From the NCBI GenBank assembly GCA_030770535.1, contig JASVEC010000024.1, positions 434,001-498,000 of the forward strand: a stretch of DNA of 64,000 nt, read 5' to 3'. Made by a program: the position numbers and the translations under genes. This DNA is from Batkoa obscura. Lineage: Eukaryota > Entomophthoromycota > Entomophthoromycetes > Entomophthorales > Batkoaceae. How positions within the stretch are numbered: position 1 is the stretch's first letter; every line of letters begins with the position of its first letter. The notes below the pieces were generated by a model. That model was not told the DNA's origin. It searched no databases and was given only the letters and a program-made list of their open reading frames with translations. This document shows, piece after piece, positions 37,654 to 48,369 of the stretch.

Positions 37654-38961
37654 TTAAAACTGAGGTTTATGAGCCATTGGTTTAATGGAACGTTTTCTAA
37701 TACGAGGTTGACGACGTTTACGTAATAAAGTACGAAAATGAGGAAGAGAAATACGTTTTTGTTCCATCACAATATTACTAGTAGGGGAATCTCCAATTTC
37801 ATTTAATTTAAAATTCGATTGAACCCCATAAGTAATTTTAATATCAAATGGATCTCTTTTTTGTGAGGAAGCTAAACTTGCTTTATCGGTATTATTATGG
37901 TTCAATTGATCTTCAACAAATTTCACTTCACTTGATTTAGTAACTTTGGAACTAAAGCTTGGCTTACTATGTTTATGAAGAATTTTAGAATCTTTATAAC
38001 GTTCCAATATTTGTTTCGTTGCAATTAAAGAAGAATCACGAGGTGGTATAATTATTTTATCAATTTGATTTCTTTTGGCCAAATAATTCATATGCCATTC
38101 TTTGTCCCTTTTACTAACTTTAGCCTCAATTAAATTAAAACTAGAGGCAGTATTATATACATTCTTATTTTCACTCATTGAATCTTCATTAACTGGTTGT
38201 TTCCTATGCATTTTTTTAAGAAAGGTAGGTTTAGAACGTGATAGTAATCGATATTTGGAACTATTTCTTTGTATTTTTACTGATGGCTTTGAAGAACTTT
38301 CTTCCATTTCATCTACCCATTCATTGACTATATCTTTTTTACCCTTTTTAATAAAATCTCCACTAATTTCATCTCTATTAAATACTTCTCCAGGATTAAA
38401 TGAACTAGTACTTGTTGTTTTTGAATTAAGCCCAATGGAACTGGTTTTCTTGGTTACTTTTTCTTTATCTTCTTTCTTCACTGGATTGACTTTAGAATCA
38501 TAAATTTCCATATGTGCAAAATCATTAAATTGTAGTTTATCCGGTATAGGTTCCAAGGGTTGCAGTGTATAAGTAACTGGTGAGGGCAATGATTTTTCAA
38601 TTACTGACTTTCTCCCGAAACAAGACGTATTAATAGATAACCTCTGATTTGGATTTAGATTTGGATTATGATTGACTATACTTGATTTAGCACTTAATGG
38701 AATGGAATTGATAGACCCTTCATAATCATATTGTGCACTTTCTCTTGGTTTGAAATTAATAAATTCTCCCTTAGAGTCTCGATATTTATCAGTGTAAATG
38801 GATACATTACCTTTTCGTTTAGCAGGTAAATTTTCAGCAGGTATAGATATAGGTTTACTTGAAGGTAAAGCTAACAAAGCTTCTAATCTTGCTACAAGAT
38901 CGTCTTCCGAACTATTAGTAGTAGTAGCTGAATTCTTAATATCTTTTTGATCGCCAAGCAT
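37654..38961 (-). CDS. Uncharacterised, largely disordered basic protein
   Basis: Single exon, 435 residues from the ATG at 38961. I do not recognise the family. The N-terminus (about 17-50) has a short helix, DDLVARLEALLALPSS. The middle is Ser/Lys/Asn-rich and probably disordered. Residues about 275-300 (KVSKRDKEWHMNYLAKRNQI) could be a helix. The C-terminus is strongly basic (RTLLRKRRQPRIRKRSIKPM) and could bind nucleic acid or act as a nuclear-localisation signal. No signal peptide or membrane span. The long open frame in AT-rich DNA supports a real gene. Confidence 0.75.
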   Translation of the reverse strand: MLGDQKDIKNSATTTNSSEDDLVARLEALLALPSSKPISIPAENLPAKRKGNVSIYTDKYRDSKGEFINFKPRESAQYDYEGSINSIPLSAKSSIVNHNPNLNPNQRLSINTSCFGRKSVIEKSLPSPVTYTLQPLEPIPDKLQFNDFAHMEIYDSKVNPVKKEDKEKVTKKTSSIGLNSKTTSTSSFNPGEVFNRDEISGDFIKKGKKDIVNEWVDEMEESSSKPSVKIQRNSSKYRLLSRSKPTFLKKMHRKQPVNEDSMSENKNVYNTASSFNLIEAKVSKRDKEWHMNYLAKRNQIDKIIIPPRDSSLIATKQILERYKDSKILHKHSKPSFSSKVTKSSEVKFVEDQLNHNNTDKASLASSQKRDPFDIKITYGVQSNFKLNEIGDSPTSNIVMEQKRISLPHFRTLLRKRRQPRIRKRSIKPMAHKPQF

Positions 38962-39619
38962 GGAAAAAATGAAATCTTTACATAAGCAAGCAAATTAGGT
39001 TTAATGCTACTTTGAAGTGAGGCATAATGGAGATTTATTGGTTTAAACAAATGGTTTTGAATTATCTAATGGATGATTTTAAATTGGCCAATAAAATCAA
39101 ACTAAGAATAACTGGTGACTTAGGAGCTATTTTTGGTGAAATAATCAATAATTATTTTAAACTTGAATTGTTAAAATCTATTTTATCATATGTGATATTC
39201 TATATGTATATACTAAATATATATAATGGCATTTGAAACATAAAAATGATCAATTTTTTTAATAAAATGGAATAGTTAAATGACTCTATAAAATTAATTA
39301 CAAATATATTAGATTTATTAGTCAGTATAAAGATTGGTTGCTATTTTCGAGTTTTTTTTATAAAGAACATTTTTTATATCCTTGAAAAAAGAGTTGTAAG
39401 GGCTCCCCCCGAGTGCTTTATTTAACAAAATGATTCAATTTAAAACAAACAAAGAGGATTTAAGAGGTATTTAAGCAAGAATTCGCGAATACTCTTGTTC
39501 CTGACTAGACCTAACTTTGCCGATTCAAATCCTTTCAACTGAATGGTGTAAATAAGCCACTATTATAGAACTACTTTTTAGGCTACAATACATTTTAACA
39601 CTTGTAAAAAATTTACTGC
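38962..39619. other. Intergenic, no convincing gene
   Basis: Holds a 69-codon ATG frame on the + strand (39027-39236) with no recognisable features, probably chance. A short C-run (CTCCCCCCGAG) lies near 39402. Confidence 0.45.
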
Positions 39620-40384
39620 TTAAATATGAAAAAATAAAATGAAAGGTGTTAAGAATGCCAAAGCAATAATAAATACTTCATAAAGTAACATTGACCTTTC
39701 TTTAAAAATTTTATAGCCTGCAAACACAATCGGTTTCACACCTTTCTTACTTAGAAGTAGTACTTTTATATTAACTCGATACTTTACTTGAGTATAATAT
39801 TCACGTACCCATAAACTCAAATTGTAGTCAATACGTGATGTAGAACACGAAAAAGAACTTGAATCTTGTAACTTAGTTTCATCCCACCAATCATTGATAC
39901 GTTTCCATTTTTGATCAAAAGTAAGGTTAACACCAGCTTTTGTCCCAAAAAGTTGAAAATCATCACCACTTTTAATGCTCATTTTACTTTCTACTTTATC
40001 TATCTGTAATCCTTTATAGAATGTTGTGGTTGTTACCTGATCCTCTTCTACAATAACACCCATACTCTCTTTATTCCATATATTCTCTGCTACCATCCAA
40101 TCATTTCCAATATATTCGTAAATTGTATCCTCATTAAAGTACTTTGTTTTTTTATTCTGCAACTCATGTTTTGTATCTTTATTCAAGTGAGGGTTATTTT
40201 CAACAGTACTGGATATTATGTCAAAAACTTTGTCTTGAACTTGACATCTCCAATCACAATTCATTGCATTATTTAATGATACAGCAGCACCTGTGGCATT
40301 ATATTGTTGTCTTTTTTCTATAATGAAATAGTGGCTGTTTAAATAGTGAATAAAACAACCGAAAGTAAGAAAAGTGGAATACAT
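39620..40384 (-). CDS. Uncharacterised secreted or membrane-anchored protein
   Basis: Single exon, 254 residues from the ATG at 40384; the frame reads five codons further upstream only from a TTG. The N-terminus (MYSTFLTFGCFIHYLNSHYF) is hydrophobic and may be a signal peptide. The C-terminus (LLYEVFIIALAFLTPFILFF) is a hydrophobic tail suited to a GPI signal or membrane anchor. The middle contains NCDWRCQVQ, a Trp-rich stretch (KWKRINDWWDET) and a beta-strand-like pattern (DYNLSLWVREYYTQVKYRVN). No family recognised. Confidence 0.68.
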   Translation of the reverse strand: MYSTFLTFGCFIHYLNSHYFIIEKRQQYNATGAAVSLNNAMNCDWRCQVQDKVFDIISSTVENNPHLNKDTKHELQNKKTKYFNEDTIYEYIGNDWMVAENIWNKESMGVIVEEDQVTTTTFYKGLQIDKVESKMSIKSGDDFQLFGTKAGVNLTFDQKWKRINDWWDETKLQDSSSFSCSTSRIDYNLSLWVREYYTQVKYRVNIKVLLLSKKGVKPIVFAGYKIFKERSMLLYEVFIIALAFLTPFILFFHI

Positions 40385-40788
40385 ATCTTTATAATTCAAT
40401 GCTTATACTTAATATCTTATTTAAAATAGGTTTAAAAAATATGCAAGTAGCTATCCTATATAATAATGAAAAATAATAACAAAATAACTCATAAAATAAA
40501 AATAAGACTACTCCTATTTATGTGGTTGTACAGGTTCTGAAACGACGTTTTTAAATGTTCTGATAATATTCTAAATTTTACACTAGAACTGGTGTCAAAA
40601 AGAATTAATATCAACATGACCATCTTTTTAATTTGGTACTGTGTGATAACTTGTTTTTTATTTCAACTATTTTATTCTAATCAGAACCTATACTTGAAGC
40701 GAGGCGAAATGGGTTCAAAATGTAATATTGGAAATGGACAAATTCAATAAAAAATGATGTATTGATAGTTCATTAAAAGTAATCCATA
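40385..40788. other. Intergenic, no gene seen
   Basis: AT-rich spacer up to MITE copy F; any 3' remains of the adjacent F-box pseudogene here are unrecognisable. Confidence 0.4.
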
Positions 40789-40881
40789 CGGGCACGTGCT
40801 TTTGTGTTTGAGAATTTTACTAACAAATTTTCCGCTCAAATAGCGCTTAAAAGATGAAAAAGGTGAAGCCAAAAACACCCC
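40789..40881 (+). mobile_element. Fold-back MITE copy F
   Basis: About 93 bp, diverged left end (GGGCACGTGCTTTTG), central AGCGCT, right end ACACCCC. It lies exactly where the recognisable part of F-box pseudogene 5 ends. Confidence 0.8.
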
Positions 40882-41766
40882 TATATCCTATATAAAAAAT
40901 TAAGAAAACCAGTTCCTAGAATTATATCAAAAGTCTTCAATGTTATCATATTATCTTTTTCTTCAAATAACTTTCTTCGATCAAAAATAAACAAGCAACA
41001 TTATATAGTTTCAAATCCGAGTAACCGCTGTCACACTAAACATTGAATACAAGTGACTAGATGAAGGATTGATACAACTTACTAAACTCAATTGGTTTAT
41101 TTTTGAAGGGTCTCATTGTTTATAGTTAATCTCAATAAACTGGGGCAATTTAATTTTAATTTTAATTCATATACTCTATCGAACGTGAACAAATTAGGAC
41201 TAAAATACTTGAGCATTTCAAGCTTTAGATAATTATTGAACTTTATACATATTTCTGTTATCTCTTTTACTTCATATGAACTTCCAAAATCTTCCATATC
41301 CACAAAATGAAGGCATGATTTATTTAATTGATAAAGATGTTCATTCAATAGATTTTTTAAAGCTTTATTTCCAAGTAATTTTATACAATTTAAGCTCCTT
41401 TAAGTTATCAAATTTTCATAACAATTTTTTAGGTTTAAGAAATCCATCGTACTATAATTAATAATACTTATTAACAAGGTAATAGTTGATAGCAAGATAG
41501 ATATAACTATTTTTGGAAAATAATGATATAAACTGTCAAATGTTATATATTTCAAATTACATTTTTAATGTCAATCCAGTTCTTACTTAAATAATTATAT
41601 GTTAGTATGCCATCAACAAGATTAGTATAAAAAGCACATATCAATAGAATAGAATATACATATTTTATATTTTTCAAATAGTCCTCTAGATATAAATATA
41701 GTTTTGTAAAATTTGAATACAATGAAGTATAGATTCATAAACTCAAAAAAGGTATAGTCATTATAT

Positions 41767-41865
41767 GGGGATGTATTTTTGTATTTGAGAATTTTACTAA
41801 CAAATTTTCGATTTAAATAGCGCTTAAAAGATGGAAAAAATAATGAAGCCAAAAAAAACATCCCC
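41767..41865 (+). mobile_element. Fold-back MITE copy G
   Basis: 99 bp, GGGGATGTATTTTTG to ACATCCCC, central AGCGCT; left half of the palindromic pair inside F-box pseudogene 5. Confidence 0.87.
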
Positions 41866-41878
41866 AAATACTTAATAT

Positions 41879-41974
41879 GAGGATGTTTTTTTGGCTTCAT
41901 TACTTTTTCCACCCTGCAAGTGCTATTTGAGTGGAAAAATTGCTAGTAGATTCTTAGACACAAAAATACATCCC
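41879..41974 (-). mobile_element. Fold-back MITE copy H
   Basis: 96 bp, reversed, right end ACATCCC; right half of the pair. Differs from G at many positions, so the two are not a fresh duplication of each other. Confidence 0.85.
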
Positions 41975-42211
41975 TATATAATGACTATACTTTTTACATA
42001 ATTCCATCATTTTTCTTCTACCAATAGCACCATGGTTAATGTCAAAACAAACGCCCATTAAGTTGAAATCTTCTTATAAAATAAGCACTATTGCTTTATT
42101 CTATCCTTTATAACATAATAAGAAAGTGAACTTATCTATACTTAAAAAATGGTATAATATATCCTTGATCACAATCTTTTCAAGGTTTTCAAGTTTAAAT
42201 AAATTACTCAT

Positions 42212-42721
42212 TTTATAATTAGCTAAAATTATAGAAAATGCCAAAAGAAAAGAAACAAACAAAAAACTATTGCCTTTTCTACGTTGCTCTTATACGACTA
42301 TGTAACCTGAATTTAATTTTTGGCGCCCTTTATATTAAAAATTTTAGTTTGGTTCAGGATTATTGATGTCAACTGAGCTTAGAATATTCTTTTAAAAAAC
42401 ATATATCTATAAGATCAATTAACTCTTTTATTGAAGTGTTTACAATTTTACATTAAAAGATTTGGGTATAATCTAGGATAACTAAAGCTTTTTAAAATGA
42501 TTTACATATTTAAAGTATGATTGTTCTGTAGACATTCACATTCATGATATCAAAATCCGAATAAACAATATAAAATACACCAATAGTAAATTATTCCATG
42601 GAAAACTAGAGTTTCATTGAAAACCGAGCTAGCTCTATAAAAACTAATATTTAAAATATTGGCAATAAAGTAAATCAGATAAAAATAAAAATAAAAATTG
42701 CAAATGGGAATTCGACTTTAT
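42212..42721. other. Intergenic, no gene seen
   Basis: Spacer between F-box pseudogene 5 and the stop of the intact F-box gene. Nothing recognised. Confidence 0.45.
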
Positions 42722-44089
42722 TTATTGCCTTATAAAATAGAATTTAGGATTATTGATATATTTTGCTTTTATAGAACTTTCGCAATCTACAGCTTCGAAT
42801 GACGATATATTTTTAAAATGAATCAAGATAAAATCAATCATAGTAATTGAACTAGAGCATTGAATATGCTCAAATAATACATGAGTTAAATTGGAATTGC
42901 CTTTGATTTTGAAGTCTAAAAATGGTAGATCAGTATTAAAATGAGAGTATGATATTTCAAGTCTGTATAAAATAGGACATGATGTATAGAGAAAATGAAA
43001 AAACTCAGTTCCTAAAATTGACCCATCAATTTTCAATGTAATAATGTTACTCTTTTTTTTTGGATAAATTTCTTTAACTAAAGACAATGATTTATTATGA
43101 TATGTATCTAAATCTAAGCATGTGATTGTTGGCATGCTAAATATTGAGTATAAGAGGCAAGATGGTATATCACTACAACTCTTCAAACATAACTGATTTA
43201 ATTTTGGAAATGATTTATTACTTATACTTATTTTAGATAGATCAAAACGGTATAGCTTTAATTCTCTTAAATTAGACACTCCATCAAGTATTAATGTAGA
43301 ATAAAAAGATACATGATAAAATGACTCAAGTTTTGGATAATTGTTTAAATCAATGTACGTGTCTTCAAAGCCCAAGGTTCTTACCTCTATAGATCCAATA
43401 TGTAATTTTCTCAATTGCGGAAATTGCTTTTTCCTTAAATATCTATATTCCTCTAGCTCAAGTATGACATTTTCTAATTTAAATATCCTTAAATTATCAA
43501 ATTTGTTTATTACTTTTATAAAATATGGGACCCCTTGATTAGAATTGTTGCTGATATTCAACGAACTTATGGTTGGTGGTAAAATTGGTAATATTGATAT
43601 TGTAAAATAATCCTCAAAATTTCTAAGTTCTAAATATCTTAAATTTTGAAACACCTTTTTAATATTGATCTTATTTAAGTTTATATACTCTTTAATTGTC
43701 ATATTACCCACATAATCTGTGTAACAGACACCTTCCAAACAGCTATTGTTTAAATTTTCTCTATTATATAAATAATTATTTAAAAGTAAATAAAGTTTTG
43801 AACAATTTGGATACGTTGAAGGATGGTTTGGGAAACCTTGCCATTTTCCAAGGTTTAGGGATTTAATAAAATGACCATATTTTCTGTATACCTTCTTCAT
43901 TTCTCTGTCATATTCATAATGGTAAATATTACTATCTAAGTTGATATTCTCCCATAACATGGGCGTTATTATGAGATTCCATCTTTTGCAACATAGGAGT
44001 AATTTACACTTATCTTTGTTTGAAAGATGATTTAATACTTCTTTGATCGCCATACTTCCAAGATTCTCAAGTTTAAATATATTACTCAT
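42722..44089 (-). CDS. F-box/leucine-rich-repeat protein
   Basis: Single exon, 455 residues from the ATG at 44089 (five more upstream codons need a TTG). The F-box-like N-terminus reads KLENLGSMAIKEVLNHLSNK then KDKCKLLLCCKRWNLIITPM and LWENI (about 6-53). It is followed by irregular leucine-rich repeats of about 25 residues (LRYLELRNFEDYFTISILPI, FDNLRIFKLENVILELEEY, PQLRKLHIGSIEVRT, PKLNQLCLKSCSDIPS). F-box proteins recruit substrates to SCF ubiquitin ligases through Skp1; here the LRR would bind the target. One of three intact members in this window and the only intact one of its sequence type. Confidence 0.85.
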   Translation of the reverse strand: MSNIFKLENLGSMAIKEVLNHLSNKDKCKLLLCCKRWNLIITPMLWENINLDSNIYHYEYDREMKKVYRKYGHFIKSLNLGKWQGFPNHPSTYPNCSKLYLLLNNYLYNRENLNNSCLEGVCYTDYVGNMTIKEYINLNKINIKKVFQNLRYLELRNFEDYFTISILPILPPTISSLNISNNSNQGVPYFIKVINKFDNLRIFKLENVILELEEYRYLRKKQFPQLRKLHIGSIEVRTLGFEDTYIDLNNYPKLESFYHVSFYSTLILDGVSNLRELKLYRFDLSKISISNKSFPKLNQLCLKSCSDIPSCLLYSIFSMPTITCLDLDTYHNKSLSLVKEIYPKKKSNIITLKIDGSILGTEFFHFLYTSCPILYRLEISYSHFNTDLPFLDFKIKGNSNLTHVLFEHIQCSSSITMIDFILIHFKNISSFEAVDCESSIKAKYINNPKFYFIRQ

Positions 44090-44610
44090 CTTTAAATTAT
44101 TCAAGATATGAGCAGAAAATAGAAAGAAAGTTAGATTATTTTGTTGACCATTTTCTGAGTTTTGCTACAAAATGATGTCTAATCATACAAACCAATAATA
44201 ATCAACCTTTAACTTTTCATATTAAATTATTTTAGAAACATCTGACTTAAACCTGCTTTAGGTGTTTTTAATAATTTAATATGAAAAGTCATAAAAAGGT
44301 ACATCCCTCAGATTCATATAAAAATTAAGCTAAAATTAAAAAGAACGAGAGTCATTTATTTTGTAGCATGTTCTAAGATTTTCAAAATATTTACAGTTCT
44401 GTGATAGATTATTGATTTCTATTACTGGGTAATTAAAACTTTCTAGATAAAAGGATCTGTTCTTAAAAAGAATCGTTTTGTATACATAAAAAGCTTTATT
44501 AAACATAATATATCTTATACTTTATACTATCATTGTGTCGTTCTAATCATAAGCTATAATATTGATAAAGCCGAAGTTCAAATATGTGAATTAATTTTTA
44601 AAGTTTATAT
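44090..44610. other. Intergenic, no gene seen
   Basis: Upstream region of the intact F-box gene and 3' side of pseudogene 6; nothing else recognised. Confidence 0.45.
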
Positions 44611-44707
44611 GGGGATGTATTTTTTATTTAAGAACTATACTAACAATCTTTCCTCTCAAATAGCACTTGAAAAATGGAGAAAGCAATGAAACCAAAAAAA
44701 TATACCC
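44611..44707 (+). mobile_element. Fold-back MITE copy I
   Basis: 97 bp, GGGGATGTATTTTTT left end, central AGCACT, right end ATACCC; flanked on both sides by ATAT. Confidence 0.85.
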
Positions 44708-44770
44708 ATATACTTTAAAGTCATAGCTGAAAAAAATCAAATAAAAACACGAATTAGTCTTATAATTTAT

Positions 44771-46134
44771 TTATGTCCTAAAATAATATTCAAAGTTATT
44801 AAAATACTTTACGCATAAAGGCTTGTCACAATAGCTAAAGCTAAATGAGCCTATGCTTTTAAAATGCATTAGAACAAAGCTAATAATAGTAATTGAGTTG
44901 GGACATCAGTGTACCTGAATAGGACGTTAGCTAAATTAGAATCTATGGCTGTTTCGAAATTCAAGTGTAATAAATCAACATTGAAGTCATATTATTCTAT
45001 TTCAAGATCATATAGCATAAGAGATGGCGTGTACAAAAAATTAAAAGAAATTAACTCTTAAAGTTAACCATTTAATCTTTAATATAATTATACTATTTTT
45101 CTTTTTTATATAATTCCTTTAATTAGAAATGATGAATTACTTTCACGTAGTGACAAAGCTAAGGAGGTAACTGTTGAAATATTAAAAATTGAAAACAAGT
45201 TTTGATGGAAATTAGCTATAACTTTGTAAACTTAATTGATTTGATTTTGGAAATAATTTGCTACTGATACGTATTTGAAATGTAATCATGTCCCCAAGTT
45301 CAATGCTCTTAAATTAGGAACTCCGCCAAATTTTAAGATAAAACAGTCTTCATAGATAAGTGATTCAAGTTTTGGATAATTGTTTAACTCAATATACATT
45401 TCTTCATATTCAAAATCTCTTATCTTTATGCCTTGGATAGGTAACTTTTTTAGCCATGGAAATTGTTTCTTTGTTAAATACCTGTACTCTTCTAATTTAA
45501 ACCTAACATCAACTATCATAAGTTTCTTTAGGCTATCAACTATTTTTAGCAAATCATCAAAACATGTCAACACCCTGTTGGAATTACGATTGGTACTTAG
45601 TGGGTTAATACTTGACGACAACTTTGGAATTACTAATGTTTTAAAGCAATCGCTAGTATAACCAAGTTTAAATACTTCAAATTTTGGATACTTTCTTAAT
45701 ATCAATCTCATTTTTGATTATATATAATATATAATTCTTACCTGTTAAATAGTCATCACAATAAACACCTAACAATGTAACACTCATCAAATTCTCATTG
45801 TTTTCCAAATATGTATCTAGAGATAAACTGAGCTTTATGCATTTTGGATATATTAGAGGATCAAATGTGAAATAATGATAAAACCTAACATATAAATGTT
45901 TAATATAACAGCTATATTTTTTAATTGCTTCCTTCATATTTGTCTGACATTGGAAATTGCTAAAGTCTCTATTCATATCTTCCTACAGTATACCTCCTAC
46001 AGTGTAGGAATTACTGTTTTATTCCATTCTTTACAGCATGAAAGTAGATAATGTTTATTTTTACTTAAAAGATGACACAATGCTTGTTTGATTATAGTCT
46101 TTCCAAGGTTTTTGGATTGAAATGGATTGCTCAT
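44771..46134 (-). pseudogene. Decayed F-box/LRR gene 6
   Basis: Starts at 46134 with MSNPFQSKNLGKTIIKQALC, then SCCKEWNKTVIPTL and a stop. A piece at 45677-45976 gives MKEAIKKYSCYIKHLYVRFY and YPKCIKLSLSLDTYLENNEN. Another at 45286-45711 gives LVIPKLSSSINPLSTNRNSN, KLEEYRYLTKKQFPWLKKLP and LNNYPKLESLIYEDCFI. Frame changes and stops separate the pieces; the 3' part down to 44771 is badly eroded. Confidence 0.82.
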
Positions 46135-46997
46135 TGTAAGATTAATTGAATTACAAACATTCAAAAAATGAAAAAAGTTTGTAATTTATTTATAAATCTT
46201 ATTTTTTGAGATGTTCTTACAAAAATACTTAGTATGTTGTTGGATTTTTATAGTCTTTGTATCAAAAGTTAGTAAATAAAATTGATAACGTAATTGTCAT
46301 ACCCACATTACATTCTAAAAACAAAGGTGACTTTAACGTAGCTAGAGTCATTTACTTTTTACAACAGACAACATGATAATATCCAAACCTATTTTGTTTC
46401 TCATGACTAATATTTTAATTGAGTTCAATAACTTACGTCTATTCTATATATATCAAGTTTTTAGTTCTTTGTAAAGACTTCTCCTAACTATCTATAGTCT
46501 TAGTCTATTTGACCAGATTTTATTGTATTGCAGTTAGCTCCCAATCCTGCACAATAGACTATATTAACCCCATATTTTTCACAATTTAATGCATAGCATT
46601 CTCATACAAGACTGATATAGTCTTCCCTTCACTTTTTACTCATATAATGTGTAATAATCATGAACACACTTCCTACTATTTCAGAAGTTATCCATTGATA
46701 GACAGCATCTCTTATATCAGCTATTTAAGCATCACAATTTTTATTCTAAATAAAATACTTAGGGTTAATGACTTTTAGGAAAAAGAAAAGAATATGACCG
46801 AATGTTATACTTTATTTTATAGATGTATGTTGAATAAGTTGTAAGAAATTAACAGCTTAGAAATGCAGCTTAATATTTGTAAAAAAGGATTCATTTATAA
46901 TATGAATGTAAAACAAATAGAAGACAGATGAAAATACAAATGGATATTCTGTTTTATTAAGTCTCTATTTAAAATAAACTTTAGGATTATTGAAATA
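46135..46997. other. Intergenic, no gene seen
   Basis: AT-rich spacer between pseudogene 6 and the duplicated F-box gene. About 46480-46700 is slightly richer in C and G. Nothing recognised. Confidence 0.45.
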
Positions 46998-48356
46998 CTA
47001 TACCTTTAAAAAACCTTGATATTGTGAAGCTTTAAATGATTTTATATTTTTGAAATTCTCTAAAATAAAATCTATAGTACTAGTTGAATTGGGACAATTA
47101 CTGCATGTAAACAATACATTATTCAAATTAGAATCACCTTTTAACTTATTATTTGAAAAAGGTACATCGATATTAAATTTACAGCTTATTAACTCAAGAT
47201 TATATAAATTGGGACACCACATATATATGTAATTAAAAAAATCCATTCCTAAAGTTGTATCAAAAATCCTTAATGTAATTATACCACTCTTTCTCCTTGG
47301 ATAAATTTCTTTAACTAAGAATAAATTATTATGACGGTCAATTATAGATAAACGACAGTAAGATAGATCTAAATAAGTGATTGTTGACATGTTAAAAACT
47401 GAGTATAAAAGATTAGCCGAGACATTGATACAACCAGATAAACTTAGTTGACTTAAATTTGGAAACAACCTATTGCTCATGTTTAACTTTGATAAATCAA
47501 AACAATGCAGCTCTAATTTATTTAAATTGGATATACCATTGAATGCTAATGTTGAGTAATAAGTCTCATAATGAAGAGATTCAAGTTTTGGATAATTATT
47601 TAAATTGATAGTGGTGTTTGACGGATAGTTTATATCTCGTATACCAATATAGTTAATAACTAATTGTTTTAATTTTGGAAATTGTCTCTTTGATAAATAA
47701 TTGTATTGCTCTAATTCAAATTCAATATAACATAGTTCAAGTACTGTTAAATTATCAAATCTATTTAGTAATTTTTCAATGTGTAAAGTATCTTCATAAA
47801 CTATATTTTCTAGATTTAAGGAACTTACAGTTGATGGTAAGGCGAATATTATTAATTCTACAAAAGATTTGTCTAGATAATCTTCTGAGCCTACAGCTTC
47901 AAATTGCTTTAAATTTTCAAATGCTTTCTCAATACTAACTCTGTTTGCAGCTATATAATCTTCAATTGGTATATTGTCAATGTATTCCATATATTGCATA
48001 TAATAAATACCAATTGACGGGATATGTGTTAACTTCTCTCTATTTTTCAAATATAAATCTAAAGGTAAAAATAATTCTGTACAGTTTGGATATGCTGATA
48101 AGTTATTTGGGAAATCTTCAATGTATTTAATATCTAAAGATTTAACATATTGACCATATTTTTGCATCGATTTTTTCTTTTCTTTCATATAAAGACAACC
48201 ATTTAAATCAACATGTTCAAACAATATAGGCATTATTACTTTATTCCATTTTTTACAGCATATAAATAGATTGCATTGATCTTTAATTGAAAGGTGATAT
48301 AATACTTCTTTAATTATAAAGTATCCAAGGTTTTCGAATTTGAAGTTATCAGACAT
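46998..48356 (-). CDS. F-box/LRR protein, duplicate copy 1
   Basis: Single exon, 452 residues. F-box-like N-terminus MSDNFKFENLGYFIIKEVLY, HLSIKDQCNLFICCKKWNKV, then IMPILFEHVDLNG. LRR units follow: PSTVSSLNLENIVYEDTLHI, FDNLTVLELCYIEFELEQY, PKLKQLVINYIGIRD, SNLNKLELHCFDLSKLNMSN, PNLSQLSLSGCINVSA, PNLYNLELISCKFNID. Predicted SCF ubiquitin-ligase substrate receptor. The translation is identical to the gene at 62642-64000, and no nucleotide difference was noticed in the coding parts compared. A MITE (copy J) sits 84 bp upstream of the ATG, in the promoter, and is absent from the other copy. Confidence 0.87.
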   Translation of the reverse strand: MSDNFKFENLGYFIIKEVLYHLSIKDQCNLFICCKKWNKVIMPILFEHVDLNGCLYMKEKKKSMQKYGQYVKSLDIKYIEDFPNNLSAYPNCTELFLPLDLYLKNREKLTHIPSIGIYYMQYMEYIDNIPIEDYIAANRVSIEKAFENLKQFEAVGSEDYLDKSFVELIIFALPSTVSSLNLENIVYEDTLHIEKLLNRFDNLTVLELCYIEFELEQYNYLSKRQFPKLKQLVINYIGIRDINYPSNTTINLNNYPKLESLHYETYYSTLAFNGISNLNKLELHCFDLSKLNMSNRLFPNLSQLSLSGCINVSANLLYSVFNMSTITYLDLSYCRLSIIDRHNNLFLVKEIYPRRKSGIITLRIFDTTLGMDFFNYIYMWCPNLYNLELISCKFNIDVPFSNNKLKGDSNLNNVLFTCSNCPNSTSTIDFILENFKNIKSFKASQYQGFLKV

Positions 48357-48369
48357 TTTGAAGTTGATT

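Larger units (their letters stand above)
41745..41996. repeat. Palindromic MITE pair with inverted host flanks
   Basis: MITE copies G (+) and H (-) face each other across 13 bp. Outside them, the left flank GGTATAGTCATTATAT and the right flank TATATAATGACTATAC are inverted copies of each other. The right flank is the native coding sequence of the F-box pseudogene (minus strand, KKYSHYI); the left flank is an extra inverted copy. Confidence 0.8.
40890..42211 (-). pseudogene. Decayed F-box/LRR gene 5, MITE-interrupted
   Basis: Starts at 42211: MSNLFKLENLEKIVIKDILY, then F-box remnants with stops. The coding stretch MMELCKKYSHYI (family position KKVYRKYGHFI) is interrupted by MITE copies H and G (41,765-41,980). 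Coding similarity resumes beyond them as LYSNFTKLYLYLEDYLKN. The 41097-41348 piece (FNNYLKLEMLKYFSPNLFTF, YELKLKLNCPSLLRLTINNE) matches the LRR middle. Remnants (LYSMFSVTAVTRI and beyond) fade at about 40890 next to MITE F. Multiple stops, frame changes and insertions. Confidence 0.82.

Noticed and set aside
39027-39236. 69-codon ATG frame after the basic protein gene
   Set aside because: No motif, biased AT-rich composition, and length within the range expected by chance.
41622-41912. 96-codon minus-strand frame with KPKKHPHIK
   Set aside because: Made of MITE sequence and eroded F-box coding in the wrong frame; not a gene.
47050-48130. Three small frames antisense to the duplicated F-box gene (also at 62868-63948)
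   Set aside because: Shadows of the coding strand; identical in both copies only because the DNA is identical.
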